64,000 bases of DNA from Brucella pseudintermedia. Lineage in GTDB: Bacteria; Pseudomonadota; Alphaproteobacteria; Rhizobiales; Rhizobiaceae. The stretch is taken from assembly GCF_008932435.1 (NCBI RefSeq), contig NZ_WBWE01000006.1:168017-232016 (forward strand), in the 5' to 3' direction. Every line of letters starts with the position of its first letter. Position 1 is the stretch's first letter. A program made the translations under genes and the position numbers. Below are positions 35,506 through 43,857 of this stretch, piece by piece. The notes below the pieces were generated by a model. The model was not told where the DNA came from, made no database searches, and worked only from the letters and a program-made list of their open reading frames with translations.

Positions 35506-35742
35506 TCAGAAAGCGGTAAAGGTCAGCGTGGTCAGCGAACGAACGATGTGGGGAATGTCGAGGACATTCTTGGCGATGAACTTGCCGATGTCCTGATCCT
35601 CGGCAATGTAAATCTTGGCCAGAAGGTCGAACTCGCCGCTGGTGGAATAAAGCTCGGACACGATTTCGCGCTGAAACAGCGTATCGGCAACTTCGTAGGT
35701 CTTGCCGGGCGTGCACTGCAGTTGCAGGAAAACGGGCTTCAT
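35506..35742 (-). CDS. AsnC/Lrp-type effector domain protein
   Basis: 78 residues from MKPVFLQLQCTPGKTYEVAD. It consists only of the RAM (regulation of amino-acid metabolism) domain of Lrp/AsnC regulators: strand-helix-strand with EIVSELYSTSGEFDLLAKIY and the HIVRSLTTLTFTAF C-terminus. It lacks the DNA-binding helix-turn-helix, as in stand-alone RAM proteins that may modulate full-length Lrp relatives or bind amino acids. The ATG at 35742 is preferred to the upstream 35799, which would add an untypical extension. Confidence 0.85.
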   Translation of the reverse strand: MKPVFLQLQCTPGKTYEVADTLFQREIVSELYSTSGEFDLLAKIYIAEDQDIGKFIAKNVLDIPHIVRSLTTLTFTAF

Positions 35743-35986
35743 GTCTCTTCCTTTCGCGACGGGGCCGCATGACGCGCATGATAGCGCATGTGGCAGCACT
35801 GTTTGCAGGTTACAAGCACGGAGCGCCCGATGAAATCAAGAGCGAAAGCATGGCGGGAGAGGGAGACCGACCAGACAGGCCGATGTCTGCCGTTTCATAA
35901 AACGAATTGATTTACTGAATTGTATTTTTCACGAGAGGACGCAATAAGAAATCTTATTGAAACTGCAAATTGCGCATCTGGTTTAA

Positions 35987-37132
35987 ATGAAATTCGTACT
36001 TCCCGCCGTCCTTCTTTTGTTCTCACTCGCCTTTTTCACGGCGTGGCTGTCCGACCGTGGGCGCCGTTTTCTTGTATCCTGCGGAACCTGTTTCCTGCTG
36101 ATCGGTCTTGCAATGCTGGTCCAACTTGGCAATTTTCCCGCCAATGACGGGCTGAACACCGTGCTTTCAGCCGCGTTCTACGTGGGCGGCACGCTGGTTG
36201 GCGGCTACGGTATCTTGCAGCGCAGCGGCCTGCGCCTGACCCCCGCTTTCTATATTCTGAGCTTCGCACTCATCGTCGGCGGGATCTGGTATTTCTGCTA
36301 CGTCCAGTCCAATCTTCTGGCCCGCGTCTACGTGCTCAATCTCGGCATGGCGACGCTGATTCTTTCTTTTGCATGGCAGGCGCGGCGTTTGTCCAAGGGC
36401 CCGCTGGTGGACAAGCTATTGCTGGCCATGCTCGTTCTGGCGGCGTTGCAACTGGTGCCGCGCACGCTTCTGACCGCGCCTTCCTTGCTTGCCGAAGTCG
36501 ATGGCGGCAATTTCGCCATGACCGACTTCTGGCAATGGACGGTGTTTTCCACGGCCATCGCCGCGGTTCTGACCGGTTTCGCCTTGCTGGCGGCGGCCGG
36601 ACATGACCGTATTGGCGAGCTTTCCCAAGAGCGCGACAGCGATCCCCTGACAGGGCTTCTTAACCGGCGCGGACTGGAAATGCGCTACAGCGCCCTTTCG
36701 CAGGCGAACAAAGGCGCGTCAGGCTGGATCGCCGTCTGCGATATCGACTACTTCAAGGCGGTAAACGATGCCTACGGCCATGCGGCAGGCGACGCGGTAC
36801 TGCAAGAATTCGCAGGGATCCTGCGCAGGCTCCTTGGCGAGCACTCATTGATTGCCCGCACGGGCGGCGAGGAATTCGTGATCTGCATTCGTGAAATGCA
36901 GACCGATAATGTTTTCCAGCTTATGGAGGGGGGGCGCCGCAATATCGAAGCGCACCATTTCCAACGACTGTCAAAGGAAACCAGCGTCACATGCAGCATC
37001 GGCTGCGTCCGCCCGCCGGAGCAGGGAGGCGTCTGGCAAGCGGTCGACAAGGCCGATAAACTCCTCTATGCCGCCAAAAAGAACGGTCGCAACCGCATCT
37101 ATGTGGAAGGGGGGGATCGGAGCGGCGCATAA
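35987..37132 (+). CDS. Membrane GGDEF diguanylate cyclase
   Basis: 381 residues. Six hydrophobic segments (VLPAVLLLFSLAFFTAW through FSTAIAAVLTGFALLAAA, about residues 3-204) are followed by a GGDEF domain (about 212-375). The active-site motif GGEEF is intact at 293-297, with DSDPLTGLLNRRGLE and DIDYFKAVNDAYGHAAGD before it, so c-di-GMP synthesis is likely. The inhibitory I-site RxxD is missing: residues 284-287 are GEHS. No sensor domain beyond the membrane part is recognisable. It stands alone in a 1.3-kb stretch. Confidence 0.9.
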   Translation: MKFVLPAVLLLFSLAFFTAWLSDRGRRFLVSCGTCFLLIGLAMLVQLGNFPANDGLNTVLSAAFYVGGTLVGGYGILQRSGLRLTPAFYILSFALIVGGIWYFCYVQSNLLARVYVLNLGMATLILSFAWQARRLSKGPLVDKLLLAMLVLAALQLVPRTLLTAPSLLAEVDGGNFAMTDFWQWTVFSTAIAAVLTGFALLAAAGHDRIGELSQERDSDPLTGLLNRRGLEMRYSALSQANKGASGWIAVCDIDYFKAVNDAYGHAAGDAVLQEFAGILRRLLGEHSLIARTGGEEFVICIREMQTDNVFQLMEGGRRNIEAHHFQRLSKETSVTCSIGCVRPPEQGGVWQAVDKADKLLYAAKKNGRNRIYVEGGDRSGA

Positions 37133-37337
37133 TAGTCCATTTTCGAGCCAAAAGAGCCGTCCCGACGATTCCGTTAAAAGCAGGAAGCGCGACAGCGCTT
37201 ATTCGGGGGACGAATTTCGCCAACGGCAGCTTTGCTGTTGGCCGCCGGTAACTTTCCGGTGATAATCCAGACATGGCTGCAAATCATGCTTATTATTGCG
37301 GCCAATATTTTGCGTGCGAGGAGTTCCCGAAAGTCCG

Positions 37338-37751
37338 ATGAAATGCATGTCCGTTGTGTTGCCTGCGTCCGCTCTGGCCGGTTTCCTTTCCTTCGGTCTG
37401 GCGATCTTCCCGTCCTTCGCCATGAATGCCTCCGAGAAAGCCCAGCTTGAAAAACTCGACCCGGCGACCCGCCTTGAGCAGCGTTGTGACGTGGAAGCCA
37501 TGGAGCGCATCACGCGGGAACAGGGCAAGTTTTCCGTAGACAAGGTTCTGGCCTACGCCTTTTCGGATCCGGTGACCAAGAAAAACTCCATCAAGGCTGA
37601 TGGCGCGGCATTCCGCAGCCGTGAGCACTGGTACAGGCTGTCTTTCGTCTGCAAGACAGACAAGGATCACATCAATATCGTATCCTTCCGCTATGATATT
37701 GGCGATGAAGTGCCTCAGGACCAGTGGGACCGGCACTATCTCGTCCCCTAG
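37338..37751 (+). CDS. DUF930 secreted protein
   Basis: 137 residues from MKCMSVVLPASALAGFLSFGL, with a signal peptide ending near FPSFAMNA. The mature part (LEKLDPATRLEQRCDVEAMERI, then VLAYAFSDPVTKKNSIKADGAAFRSREHWYRLSFVCKTD and YDIGDEVPQDQWDRHYLVP) is the DUF930 family, with two cysteines likely bridged. An in-frame ATG at 37296 is less plausible. Function unknown; the family is found mainly in Rhizobiales. It converges on the lysozyme-inhibitor gene, nine bases away. Confidence 0.8.
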   Translation: MKCMSVVLPASALAGFLSFGLAIFPSFAMNASEKAQLEKLDPATRLEQRCDVEAMERITREQGKFSVDKVLAYAFSDPVTKKNSIKADGAAFRSREHWYRLSFVCKTDKDHINIVSFRYDIGDEVPQDQWDRHYLVP

Positions 37752-37760
37752 CGGGATCTC

Positions 37761-38147
37761 CTATTCTTCCGCATCGTCCGAACGGCAGGCCGAAAGAAGC
37801 GTCACCTCCTTGGCGGTGTGATCGGCTTCAAGATGACTCAGCACAGCCTGACCGTCATTGTCGCTCCAGCGGTAGCTGTCCTGCTCATCGACGGCGACAT
37901 ATTTCTTCAGGCTGTCGTGCCATTGCATCGCGACCATCTTGCCCTCGGCGTCGAGGACCGCAAATCCGGGGGCGCTGCCCTTGCGGATATAGGTGACGGG
38001 TACGACGACCCCGCGTTCGCAGATGTAATCGACCCGCTCGATCGCATTCGCCTCCTCTGCCTTGACGGAAAGAGAAGATGCCGCAAGCAGTGCCGGGCCT
38101 GCCATAATCGCGACAAGCGTGCCGAAATAGCGTTTGTCAAATGCCAT
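37761..38147 (-). CDS. Periplasmic C-type lysozyme inhibitor (PliC/MliC family)
   Basis: 128 residues from MAFDKRYFGTLVAIMAGPALL. The signal peptide ends near SVKAEEA and there is no lipobox, so a periplasmic PliC rather than lipoprotein MliC is expected. The family core is visible: VDYICERGVVVPVTYI, FAVLDAEGKMVAMQWHD and YRWSDNDGQAVLSH, with a final LLSACRSD whose cysteine can bridge YICE. These proteins insert a conserved Ser/Lys loop into the active site of host lysozyme. The frame is open to 38285, but the upstream part is untypical. Confidence 0.85.
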   Translation of the reverse strand: MAFDKRYFGTLVAIMAGPALLAASSLSVKAEEANAIERVDYICERGVVVPVTYIRKGSAPGFAVLDAEGKMVAMQWHDSLKKYVAVDEQDSYRWSDNDGQAVLSHLEADHTAKEVTLLSACRSDDAEE

Positions 38148-38524
38148 GGTAAAAATCCTCTGGTCAGCCAATGGATGTGGAAGAATAGCTCTTCGACTGC
38201 GCGGTTCAAGTTCGAACGAAGAACTCCCGAAGGGCCTGCAAATGAAAGCAAAAAAATATTCGTTGCCTGTCGGGATTCTGTGCAACCGAAATCGATTTCG
38301 TCCGTTGTTACCTGCCGGTCGCGAGACTGGCCGAGGCCCGGATGAACACTTGCCCCCGCAACCCCAGTCCGGGCCTCACCCCTGCAGCACGGGTGCACGG
38401 ACGCTTCTCATAACAAACAGGTCGATATTCCCGAAATTCTTGGGGTTGTTTTCAAGCAACGCGTTCAATTATATCGCAAATGTGCCGATATATAAAATAT
38501 TATATTGAGTTCGGGTGATTTTTC
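38148..38524. other. Intergenic region between the lysozyme inhibitor and the YdcF-type gene
   Basis: 377 bases with no convincing gene. A C-rich stretch around 38345-38395 and an AT-rich stretch at 38470-38505 (ATATCGCAAATGTGCCGATATATAAAAT) are visible; the latter is a plausible promoter for the gene at 38525. Confidence 0.5.
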
Positions 38525-39343
38525 ATGGCGATTAATATCATAGTTTCCTTTGCTGTTGCCGGTTTAGTCCTTTTCCGTTTCAAATGGCGCAAGACGGGGA
38601 TTGTCCTGATCGGCCTTGCCGTCCTTCTTTATGGGGGGATTGCTTCAGCCATTGTCCCCGACTATCTGATGAACCGCTTGCAATCGCCCTATTCGTCGCA
38701 ATTGCAGACGCCGCTTGAAGATAATACCGCCTTCATCATCTTCGGCATGGGAACGCAGGCCGTTGACGAGCGCGGGCGAAAAGCGGTTGAGCCTCTTGCT
38801 TTCTCCTATGGGCCGCTTCTGGCGGCTGCTGCCATGAACCGCCAGTGCGTCGACAGGCGGATTAGCTGCAAGTTTATCGCCAGCGGCGCGGATATGAGCG
38901 GAACCGGCATTTCCGAGGCTGTGGCCATCGCCATGCAGCTTGAAAAGGCGGGGATTGATCCGGCTTCCATCCTGCTGGACGAAACGAGCCGCAACAGCTG
39001 GCAGAATTCCAGAAACGTGGCCGCGATCCTGCGTGATATCAAGCCAGCGAAGGTTGTTTTATTGCAGGCTGCACCGATGATGACCCGAGATCTTCTCTAT
39101 CTGGCGCATTTCGGCGTGAAGCCGGAGCCGGTCGCCGCCGGCTATCTGACGGGGTCCCATACCAACCTGTCTTCGACGGCCCTGTATTTTCTGGCGACGG
39201 ATGTGGCGCTTCACGAGGAAATCGGTGTCCTGCGCTATGCGGTCTACAATTTCATGGGCTGGAACGAGCCGAAGCAGCCCGAGCTTGGATTGACCGCGAG
39301 CGGCGCTTCCGCGTCTTCCGCAATACCGGCACCGGCCCAATGA
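38525..39343 (+). CDS. YdcF/ElyC-like membrane protein (DUF218)
   Basis: 272 residues. Two N-terminal spans (IIVSFAVAGLVLFRF and GIVLIGLAVLLYGGIASAI) are followed by a DUF218-type domain: DNTAFIIFGMGTQ, CKFIASGADMSGTGISEAVAIAMQLEKAGIDPASILLDETSRNSWQNSRNVAAIL and KVVLLQAAPMMTRDLLYLAHFG. The SRNSWQNSRN block is the family's conserved ETxSxNTxEN-like site. Members include ElyC, linked to lipid carrier and envelope maintenance; the role here is unknown. The tail is Ala/Ser-rich. Confidence 0.78.
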   Translation: MAINIIVSFAVAGLVLFRFKWRKTGIVLIGLAVLLYGGIASAIVPDYLMNRLQSPYSSQLQTPLEDNTAFIIFGMGTQAVDERGRKAVEPLAFSYGPLLAAAAMNRQCVDRRISCKFIASGADMSGTGISEAVAIAMQLEKAGIDPASILLDETSRNSWQNSRNVAAILRDIKPAKVVLLQAAPMMTRDLLYLAHFGVKPEPVAAGYLTGSHTNLSSTALYFLATDVALHEEIGVLRYAVYNFMGWNEPKQPELGLTASGASASSAIPAPAQ

Positions 39344-39515
39344 GTTAATGATGCTGTCGCCGGGATGTTTCGACCTGCCGGCGAAAAAATTATCCTCGAA
39401 ATCTCGTCAAAACTGCGCGGATTTTTCGAAGTCGTTTCAAATAACGACCGGCTTGTGGCATCCTGTCGTCAAAGAGCTCTGATACTGTCTTGACCAATGA
39501 AACATGGAGGCGGTC

Positions 39516-40544
39516 ATGAAGATATCGAGATTTTCGCTCACTTTGGCGGCATTGGTGGCTGCGGCTTCGCTGGCCGGAACGGTCGGGCCAAGCTTTGCCG
39601 ACCAGACGCTTCTCAACGTGTCCTATGATCCGACGCGTGAACTCTACAAGGAATACAACGCCGCCTTTGCCGCCCATTGGAAGGCGGAAACCGGCGAAAC
39701 CGTCACCATTCGCGCATCCCATGGCGGATCGGGCAAGCAGGCGCGTTCGGTGATCGACGGCATCAAGGCCGATGTGGTGACCCTGGCGCTCGAAAGCGAT
39801 ATTGACGCGATTGCAGAACTTTCGGGCAAGATCGACAAGGACTGGCGCAAGCGCCTGCCCAACAATTCGGCCCCCTATACGTCCACCATCGTCTTCCTCG
39901 TGCGCAAGGGCAATCCCAAGGGCATCAAGGATTGGGGCGATCTGGTGAAGGACGGCGTCGAGGTCATCACGCCGAACCCGAAGACTTCCGGCGGTGCGCG
40001 CTGGAACTACCTCGCCGCATGGGCCTGGGCCTACAAGCAATACGGCGGTGACGAGCAGAAGATCAAGGATTACATCGGCGAGCTGTTCCGTCATGTGCCG
40101 GTCCTCGACACCGGCGCGCGCGGTTCGACCACCACTTTCGTGCAGCGCCAGTTGGGCGATGTGCTGCTGGCCTGGGAAAACGAAGCCTATCTTTCGGTCG
40201 CGGAATTTGGTGAGGACGCATTCGATATCGTCGTTCCGCCGCAGTCCATTCTGGCCGAACCGCCGGTCGCGGTCGTGGACAAGAATGCCGAGGAAAACGG
40301 CACGACCAAGGTCGCGCAGGCTTATCTCGAATATCTGTACTCGCCGGAAGGGCAGGCCCTTGCCGCCAAGCATTTCTACCGTCCGTCGAAACCTGATGTC
40401 ATCCCGGCCGACAAGCAGCGCAAGTTGCCTGACTTGACGCTGGTGACGATCGATGATCCCATTTTCGGGGGATGGGCCAAGGCACAGCCCTATCATTTTG
40501 GCGATGGAGGAACGTTCGACCAGCTCTACAAGCCGGCAAAATAA
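39516..40544 (+). CDS. Sulfate/thiosulfate ABC transporter substrate-binding protein
   Basis: 342 residues from [21 protein letters not shown], signal peptide ending near PSFA. The mature start [18 protein letters not shown] is the sulfate-binding family motif, followed by [33 protein letters not shown] and [22 protein letters not shown]. This periplasmic protein captures sulfate or thiosulfate for the cysTWA transporter downstream. GGAGG lies before the ATG at 39516; the ATG at 39504 would overlap it. Whether it is Sbp or CysP by specificity cannot be told. Confidence 0.93.
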   Translation: MKISRFSLTLAALVAAASLAGTVGPSFADQTLLNVSYDPTRELYKEYNAAFAAHWKAETGETVTIRASHGGSGKQARSVIDGIKADVVTLALESDIDAIAELSGKIDKDWRKRLPNNSAPYTSTIVFLVRKGNPKGIKDWGDLVKDGVEVITPNPKTSGGARWNYLAAWAWAYKQYGGDEQKIKDYIGELFRHVPVLDTGARGSTTTFVQRQLGDVLLAWENEAYLSVAEFGEDAFDIVVPPQSILAEPPVAVVDKNAEENGTTKVAQAYLEYLYSPEGQALAAKHFYRPSKPDVIPADKQRKLPDLTLVTIDDPIFGGWAKAQPYHFGDGGTFDQLYKPAK

Positions 40545-40601
40545 TCCGGAAACCGAGAGCAATCAGTAATATCAAATACTGAAGAGGGAACAAACCAGCG
40601 C

Positions 40602-41468
40602 ATGTCTTCGCTCCCTGCACGGGCCAGAGCAGGGTCGCACTTCAGAAAGCCGAGCGTCATTCCCGGTTTCGGGCTGACGTTCGGCTTCAGTGTTGCCTAT
40701 CTGACCCTTCTCATCCTCATTCCGCTTGCAGCCCTGGTGCTGCGCTCCACCGAAGCCGGATTTCTCGGCTTCTGGCGTCTCGTCACCGACGAGCGCACCT
40801 TGAAGGCGCTTGAAACGAGCTTCGGCACCGCCTTCATCGCGGCATTGGTCAATGTCGTCTTCGGCGTCATTCTTGCATGGGTGCTGGTGCGCTATCGCTT
40901 TCCGGGCCGCCGCTTCGTCGATGCGATTGTCGATATACCGTTTGCGCTGCCGACGGCTGTGGCCGGTATCGCACTTGCCGCGATCTACGCGCCGAATGGC
41001 TGGGTCGGCGGCCTGCTGACCCCCTTCGGTATCCGCATTGCCTTTTCACGGGCGGGTATCGTCATCGCGCTGATCTTCATCGGCCTGCCCTTCGTGGTGC
41101 GCACGGTGCAGCCGATCATGGAGGAAATCAGCCGCGAGGTGGAAGAGGCAGCCGCAACGCTCGGCGCTTCGCGGTTCCAGACCATCTGGCGGGTGCTGCT
41201 GCCAAGCCTGCAACCGGCCATCCTCACCGGCTTCGCGCTCGCCTTCGCGCGCGGGGTCGGCGAATATGGCTCGGTCATATTCATCGCGGGCAACACGCCC
41301 TATGTCTCGGAAATTGCGCCGCTTCTGATCGTCATCAAGCTTGAGGAATATGATTATGCCGGGGCGACAGCACTTGCCACGGTGATGCTGGCGCTTTCCT
41401 TTGCGATGCTGCTTTTCATCAATCTCATCCAGGCATGGACACGGAGGAAATATGGTCATGGCGAATGA
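40602..41468 (+). CDS. cysT: Sulfate ABC transporter permease CysT
   Basis: 288 residues with about six spans. The ABC permease EAA loop is EEISREVEEAAATLGASRFQTIWRVLLPSLQPAILTG. The start SVIPGFGLTFGFSVAYLTLLILIPLAALVLRS and the VDIPFALPTAVAGIALAAIYAPNGW segment match CysT (CysU). It pairs with CysW; its 3' end overlaps the cysW start by 17 bases. Confidence 0.94.
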   Translation: MSSLPARARAGSHFRKPSVIPGFGLTFGFSVAYLTLLILIPLAALVLRSTEAGFLGFWRLVTDERTLKALETSFGTAFIAALVNVVFGVILAWVLVRYRFPGRRFVDAIVDIPFALPTAVAGIALAAIYAPNGWVGGLLTPFGIRIAFSRAGIVIALIFIGLPFVVRTVQPIMEEISREVEEAAATLGASRFQTIWRVLLPSLQPAILTGFALAFARGVGEYGSVIFIAGNTPYVSEIAPLLIVIKLEEYDYAGATALATVMLALSFAMLLFINLIQAWTRRKYGHGE

Positions 41469-42336
41469 ACCTGCCTCTTCCGCGCCCCGAGAAGGCCGGA
41501 GCGCCGTCACCGAGAGCCTGGGCACACGCATTACGCTGATTGCTCTGGCGCTGGCTTTTCTGGCCCTCTTTCTCATCCTGCCGGTCATTGCGGTCTTCGT
41601 GGAAGCCTTCCGCAAGGGCGCCGGCGAATATCTGGCGGCGCTGGTCGAGCCGGACGCCTGGGCTGCGATAAGGCTCACACTGTTGGTCGCGGCCATTGCG
41701 GTTCCGCTCAACCTCGTCTTCGGCATTGCCGCGGCGTGGGCAATCGCCAAGTTCGAATTCAGGGGCAAGGCGCTGCTGACCACGCTGATCGACCTGCCTT
41801 TTTCCGTGTCGCCGGTCATTTCCGGCCTCGTTTTCGTGCTGCTTTTCTCAAGTCACAGCCTGCTCGGCCCGTGGCTGTCGCGGCATGGGATCGAGATATT
41901 GTTCGCCGTTCCGGGCATTGTGCTGGCGACTGTGTTCGTCACATTTCCCTTCGTCGCGCGTGAATTGATCCCGTTGATGCAGGAACAGGGAACCGGCGAC
42001 GAGGAGGCGGCGATTTCGCTCGGGGCCAATGGCTGGCAGACCTTCCGCTATGTGACGCTGCCCAATATCAAATGGGGGCTGCTCTATGGCGTTCTGCTCT
42101 GCAATGCGCGTGCGATGGGTGAGTTTGGCGCGGTTTCCGTCGTCTCTGGACATATTCGCGGTCTCACCAATACGATGCCGCTGCATGTGGAAATTCTCTA
42201 CAACGAATATAACTTCGTCGGTGCATTCGCGGTGGCGTCGCTCCTGGCTTTTCTGGCGCTGCTGACGCTCGCCATCAAGACGGCGCTCGAATTGCGCTAT
42301 GGCGATGAACTGGCCGGCAGCGGAAACGGGCACTAA
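41452..42336 (+). CDS. cysW: Sulfate ABC transporter permease CysW
   Basis: 294 residues, six spans. The EAA loop is EEAAISLGANGWQTFRYVTLPNIKWGLLYG, and RAMGEFGAVSVVSGHIRGLTNTMPLHVEILYNEYNF is the CysW C-terminal hallmark. The start may be the ATG at 41452 or 41458; GGAGGAAAT lies just before 41452. It overlaps the cysT end and is followed by cysA. Confidence 0.94.
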   Translation: MVMANEPASSAPREGRSAVTESLGTRITLIALALAFLALFLILPVIAVFVEAFRKGAGEYLAALVEPDAWAAIRLTLLVAAIAVPLNLVFGIAAAWAIAKFEFRGKALLTTLIDLPFSVSPVISGLVFVLLFSSHSLLGPWLSRHGIEILFAVPGIVLATVFVTFPFVARELIPLMQEQGTGDEEAAISLGANGWQTFRYVTLPNIKWGLLYGVLLCNARAMGEFGAVSVVSGHIRGLTNTMPLHVEILYNEYNFVGAFAVASLLAFLALLTLAIKTALELRYGDELAGSGNGH

Positions 42337-42382
42337 CATTTGAATAAGCATAGCCGCTAGGCGGCAGGGGAAAGGATTGGGA

Positions 42383-43450
42383 ATGGAAGTTCGTGTTGCC
42401 GGTGTGCGTAAGGAGTTCGCTCGCTTCCCGGCGTTGCATAATGTCTCGCTGGATATTCGTTCCGGCGAGCTGATCGCTTTGCTCGGGCCTTCCGGCTCCG
42501 GCAAGACCACGCTTTTGCGGCTCATTGCCGGATTGGAAACGCCGACTGAGGGCACGATCTTTTTCGGTGACGAGGACGCATCGCAGAAGAGCGTGCAGGA
42601 GCGCAATGTCGGTTTTGTCTTCCAGCATTATGCGCTGTTCCGCCATATGACGGTGGCGGACAATATTGGCTTCGGCCTCAAGGTGCGCCCGAGCGCGACG
42701 CGCCCTTCGAGCGACGCTATTCGCAGCCGCGCGCTGGAGCTGCTCGATCTCGTGCAATTGCAGGGGCTGGAAAAGCGTTATCCGGCGCAGCTTTCCGGCG
42801 GACAGCGCCAGCGCGTTGCTTTGGCCCGCGCCATGGCCATCGAACCGAAAGTCCTGCTTCTCGACGAGCCGTTCGGCGCGCTCGATGCGCTGGTGCGCAA
42901 GGAACTGCGCCGCTGGCTGCGCGAGATCCACGACAAGACCGGCCACACCACCGTTTTCGTGACCCACGATCAGGACGAGGCGCTGGAGCTTGCCGACCGC
43001 GTGGTAGTAATGAGTCAGGGCCGTATCGAGCAGGTGGGCACCCCGGATGAGGTCTATGACAATCCGAATTCCCCCGGCGTCTATGGCTTCATTGGCGAGT
43101 CCAGCACGCTTCCGGTCCGGGTTGAAAAAGGCGAGATCTGGCTGGTGGACCGCAATATCGGCCTGACCGTCGAAGGCGGCGTAGCAGACGGCGACGCGCA
43201 GCTCTTCTTCCGTCCGCACGATGTCGAATTGCTGGATGGTTGCGGCGGCTGCATCGCTGGCACGGTGGTCGCAAGCCGCCGTTCGGGCGGCAAGCGGCGT
43301 GTCGAACTGGAAGTAGGCGGCGCGCGCGAGCGGGTCGAGATCGAAATTCCCGCCGAACATCCAGCCGCGGAAAAGAGTCGCATCGCGTTCCGTCCGCGTT
43401 ACTGGAAGGTTTTTCCGGCAGGCGATACCGGTTCGGGAGCAGGTTCCTGA
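42383..43450 (+). CDS. cysA: Sulfate/thiosulfate ABC transporter ATP-binding protein CysA
   Basis: 355 residues from [19 protein letters not shown]. Walker A is GPSGSGKTT, the Q-loop is [17 protein letters not shown], the signature is [15 protein letters not shown], Walker B is [12 protein letters not shown] and the H-loop is [12 protein letters not shown]-terminal TOBE-like regulatory domain follows ([10 protein letters not shown]...). It powers CysTW. AAAGGA lies upstream of the ATG at 42383; an in-frame TTG at 42377 is less likely. A large hairpin terminator follows the gene. Confidence 0.95.
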   Translation: MEVRVAGVRKEFARFPALHNVSLDIRSGELIALLGPSGSGKTTLLRLIAGLETPTEGTIFFGDEDASQKSVQERNVGFVFQHYALFRHMTVADNIGFGLKVRPSATRPSSDAIRSRALELLDLVQLQGLEKRYPAQLSGGQRQRVALARAMAIEPKVLLLDEPFGALDALVRKELRRWLREIHDKTGHTTVFVTHDQDEALELADRVVVMSQGRIEQVGTPDEVYDNPNSPGVYGFIGESSTLPVRVEKGEIWLVDRNIGLTVEGGVADGDAQLFFRPHDVELLDGCGGCIAGTVVASRRSGGKRRVELEVGGARERVEIEIPAEHPAAEKSRIAFRPRYWKVFPAGDTGSGAGS

Positions 43451-43487
43451 TCGTCACTTTGGAGTGAAGTGCCGGTCTATTCAAAGA

Positions 43488-43536
43488 CAAGGCCCGGCAG
43501 GTGTGCGGCGACCCCCGCGAGCCTGCCGGGCCTTTA
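43488..43536 (+). terminator. Terminator of the sulfate transporter operon
   Basis: AAGGCCCGGCAGG at 43489-43501 pairs perfectly with CCTGCCGGGCCTT at 43522-43534, about 40 bases after the cysA stop. The stem is very stable; the T-run is short. Confidence 0.8.
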
Positions 43537-43857
43537 CGTATCGACGGATCGGCGCCTGTCCGCACCGAAATTTCCCGGCGGGTTACCTGCGGTGGTATTA
43601 TTTTTATTTTCAATATGTTAGGGTTGCAGGAAACGGGGTGTTTCATAACGCAACATTAATGGGCGGAAAGAATTGTGCGTTGCGATTTAAACGGTTTGAA
43701 TATCAGCACATTGCGCCGTCGCATTTTGGCCAAATGCGCCCGACATTCAGGGAACCGATCACGGATACTGCCGTTTCCCTGAAATGAAAATTTGGACTAA
43801 TGTCAGTATCCACCCGCCGCATATAACTCATTTCCTTCGGAAAGGCTGTTAAGGCAG
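43537..43857. other. Upstream region of cgs
   Basis: About 320 bases. The stretch 43590-43700 is AT-rich (TATTATTTTTATTTTCAATATG) and is the likely promoter area of the glucan synthase gene. I see no clear operator or small gene. Confidence 0.5.

Noticed and set aside
39344..39515. Defined CysB-type operator before the sulfate transporter operon
   Set aside because: The region has promoter-like sequence, but I cannot identify a specific binding motif with confidence.
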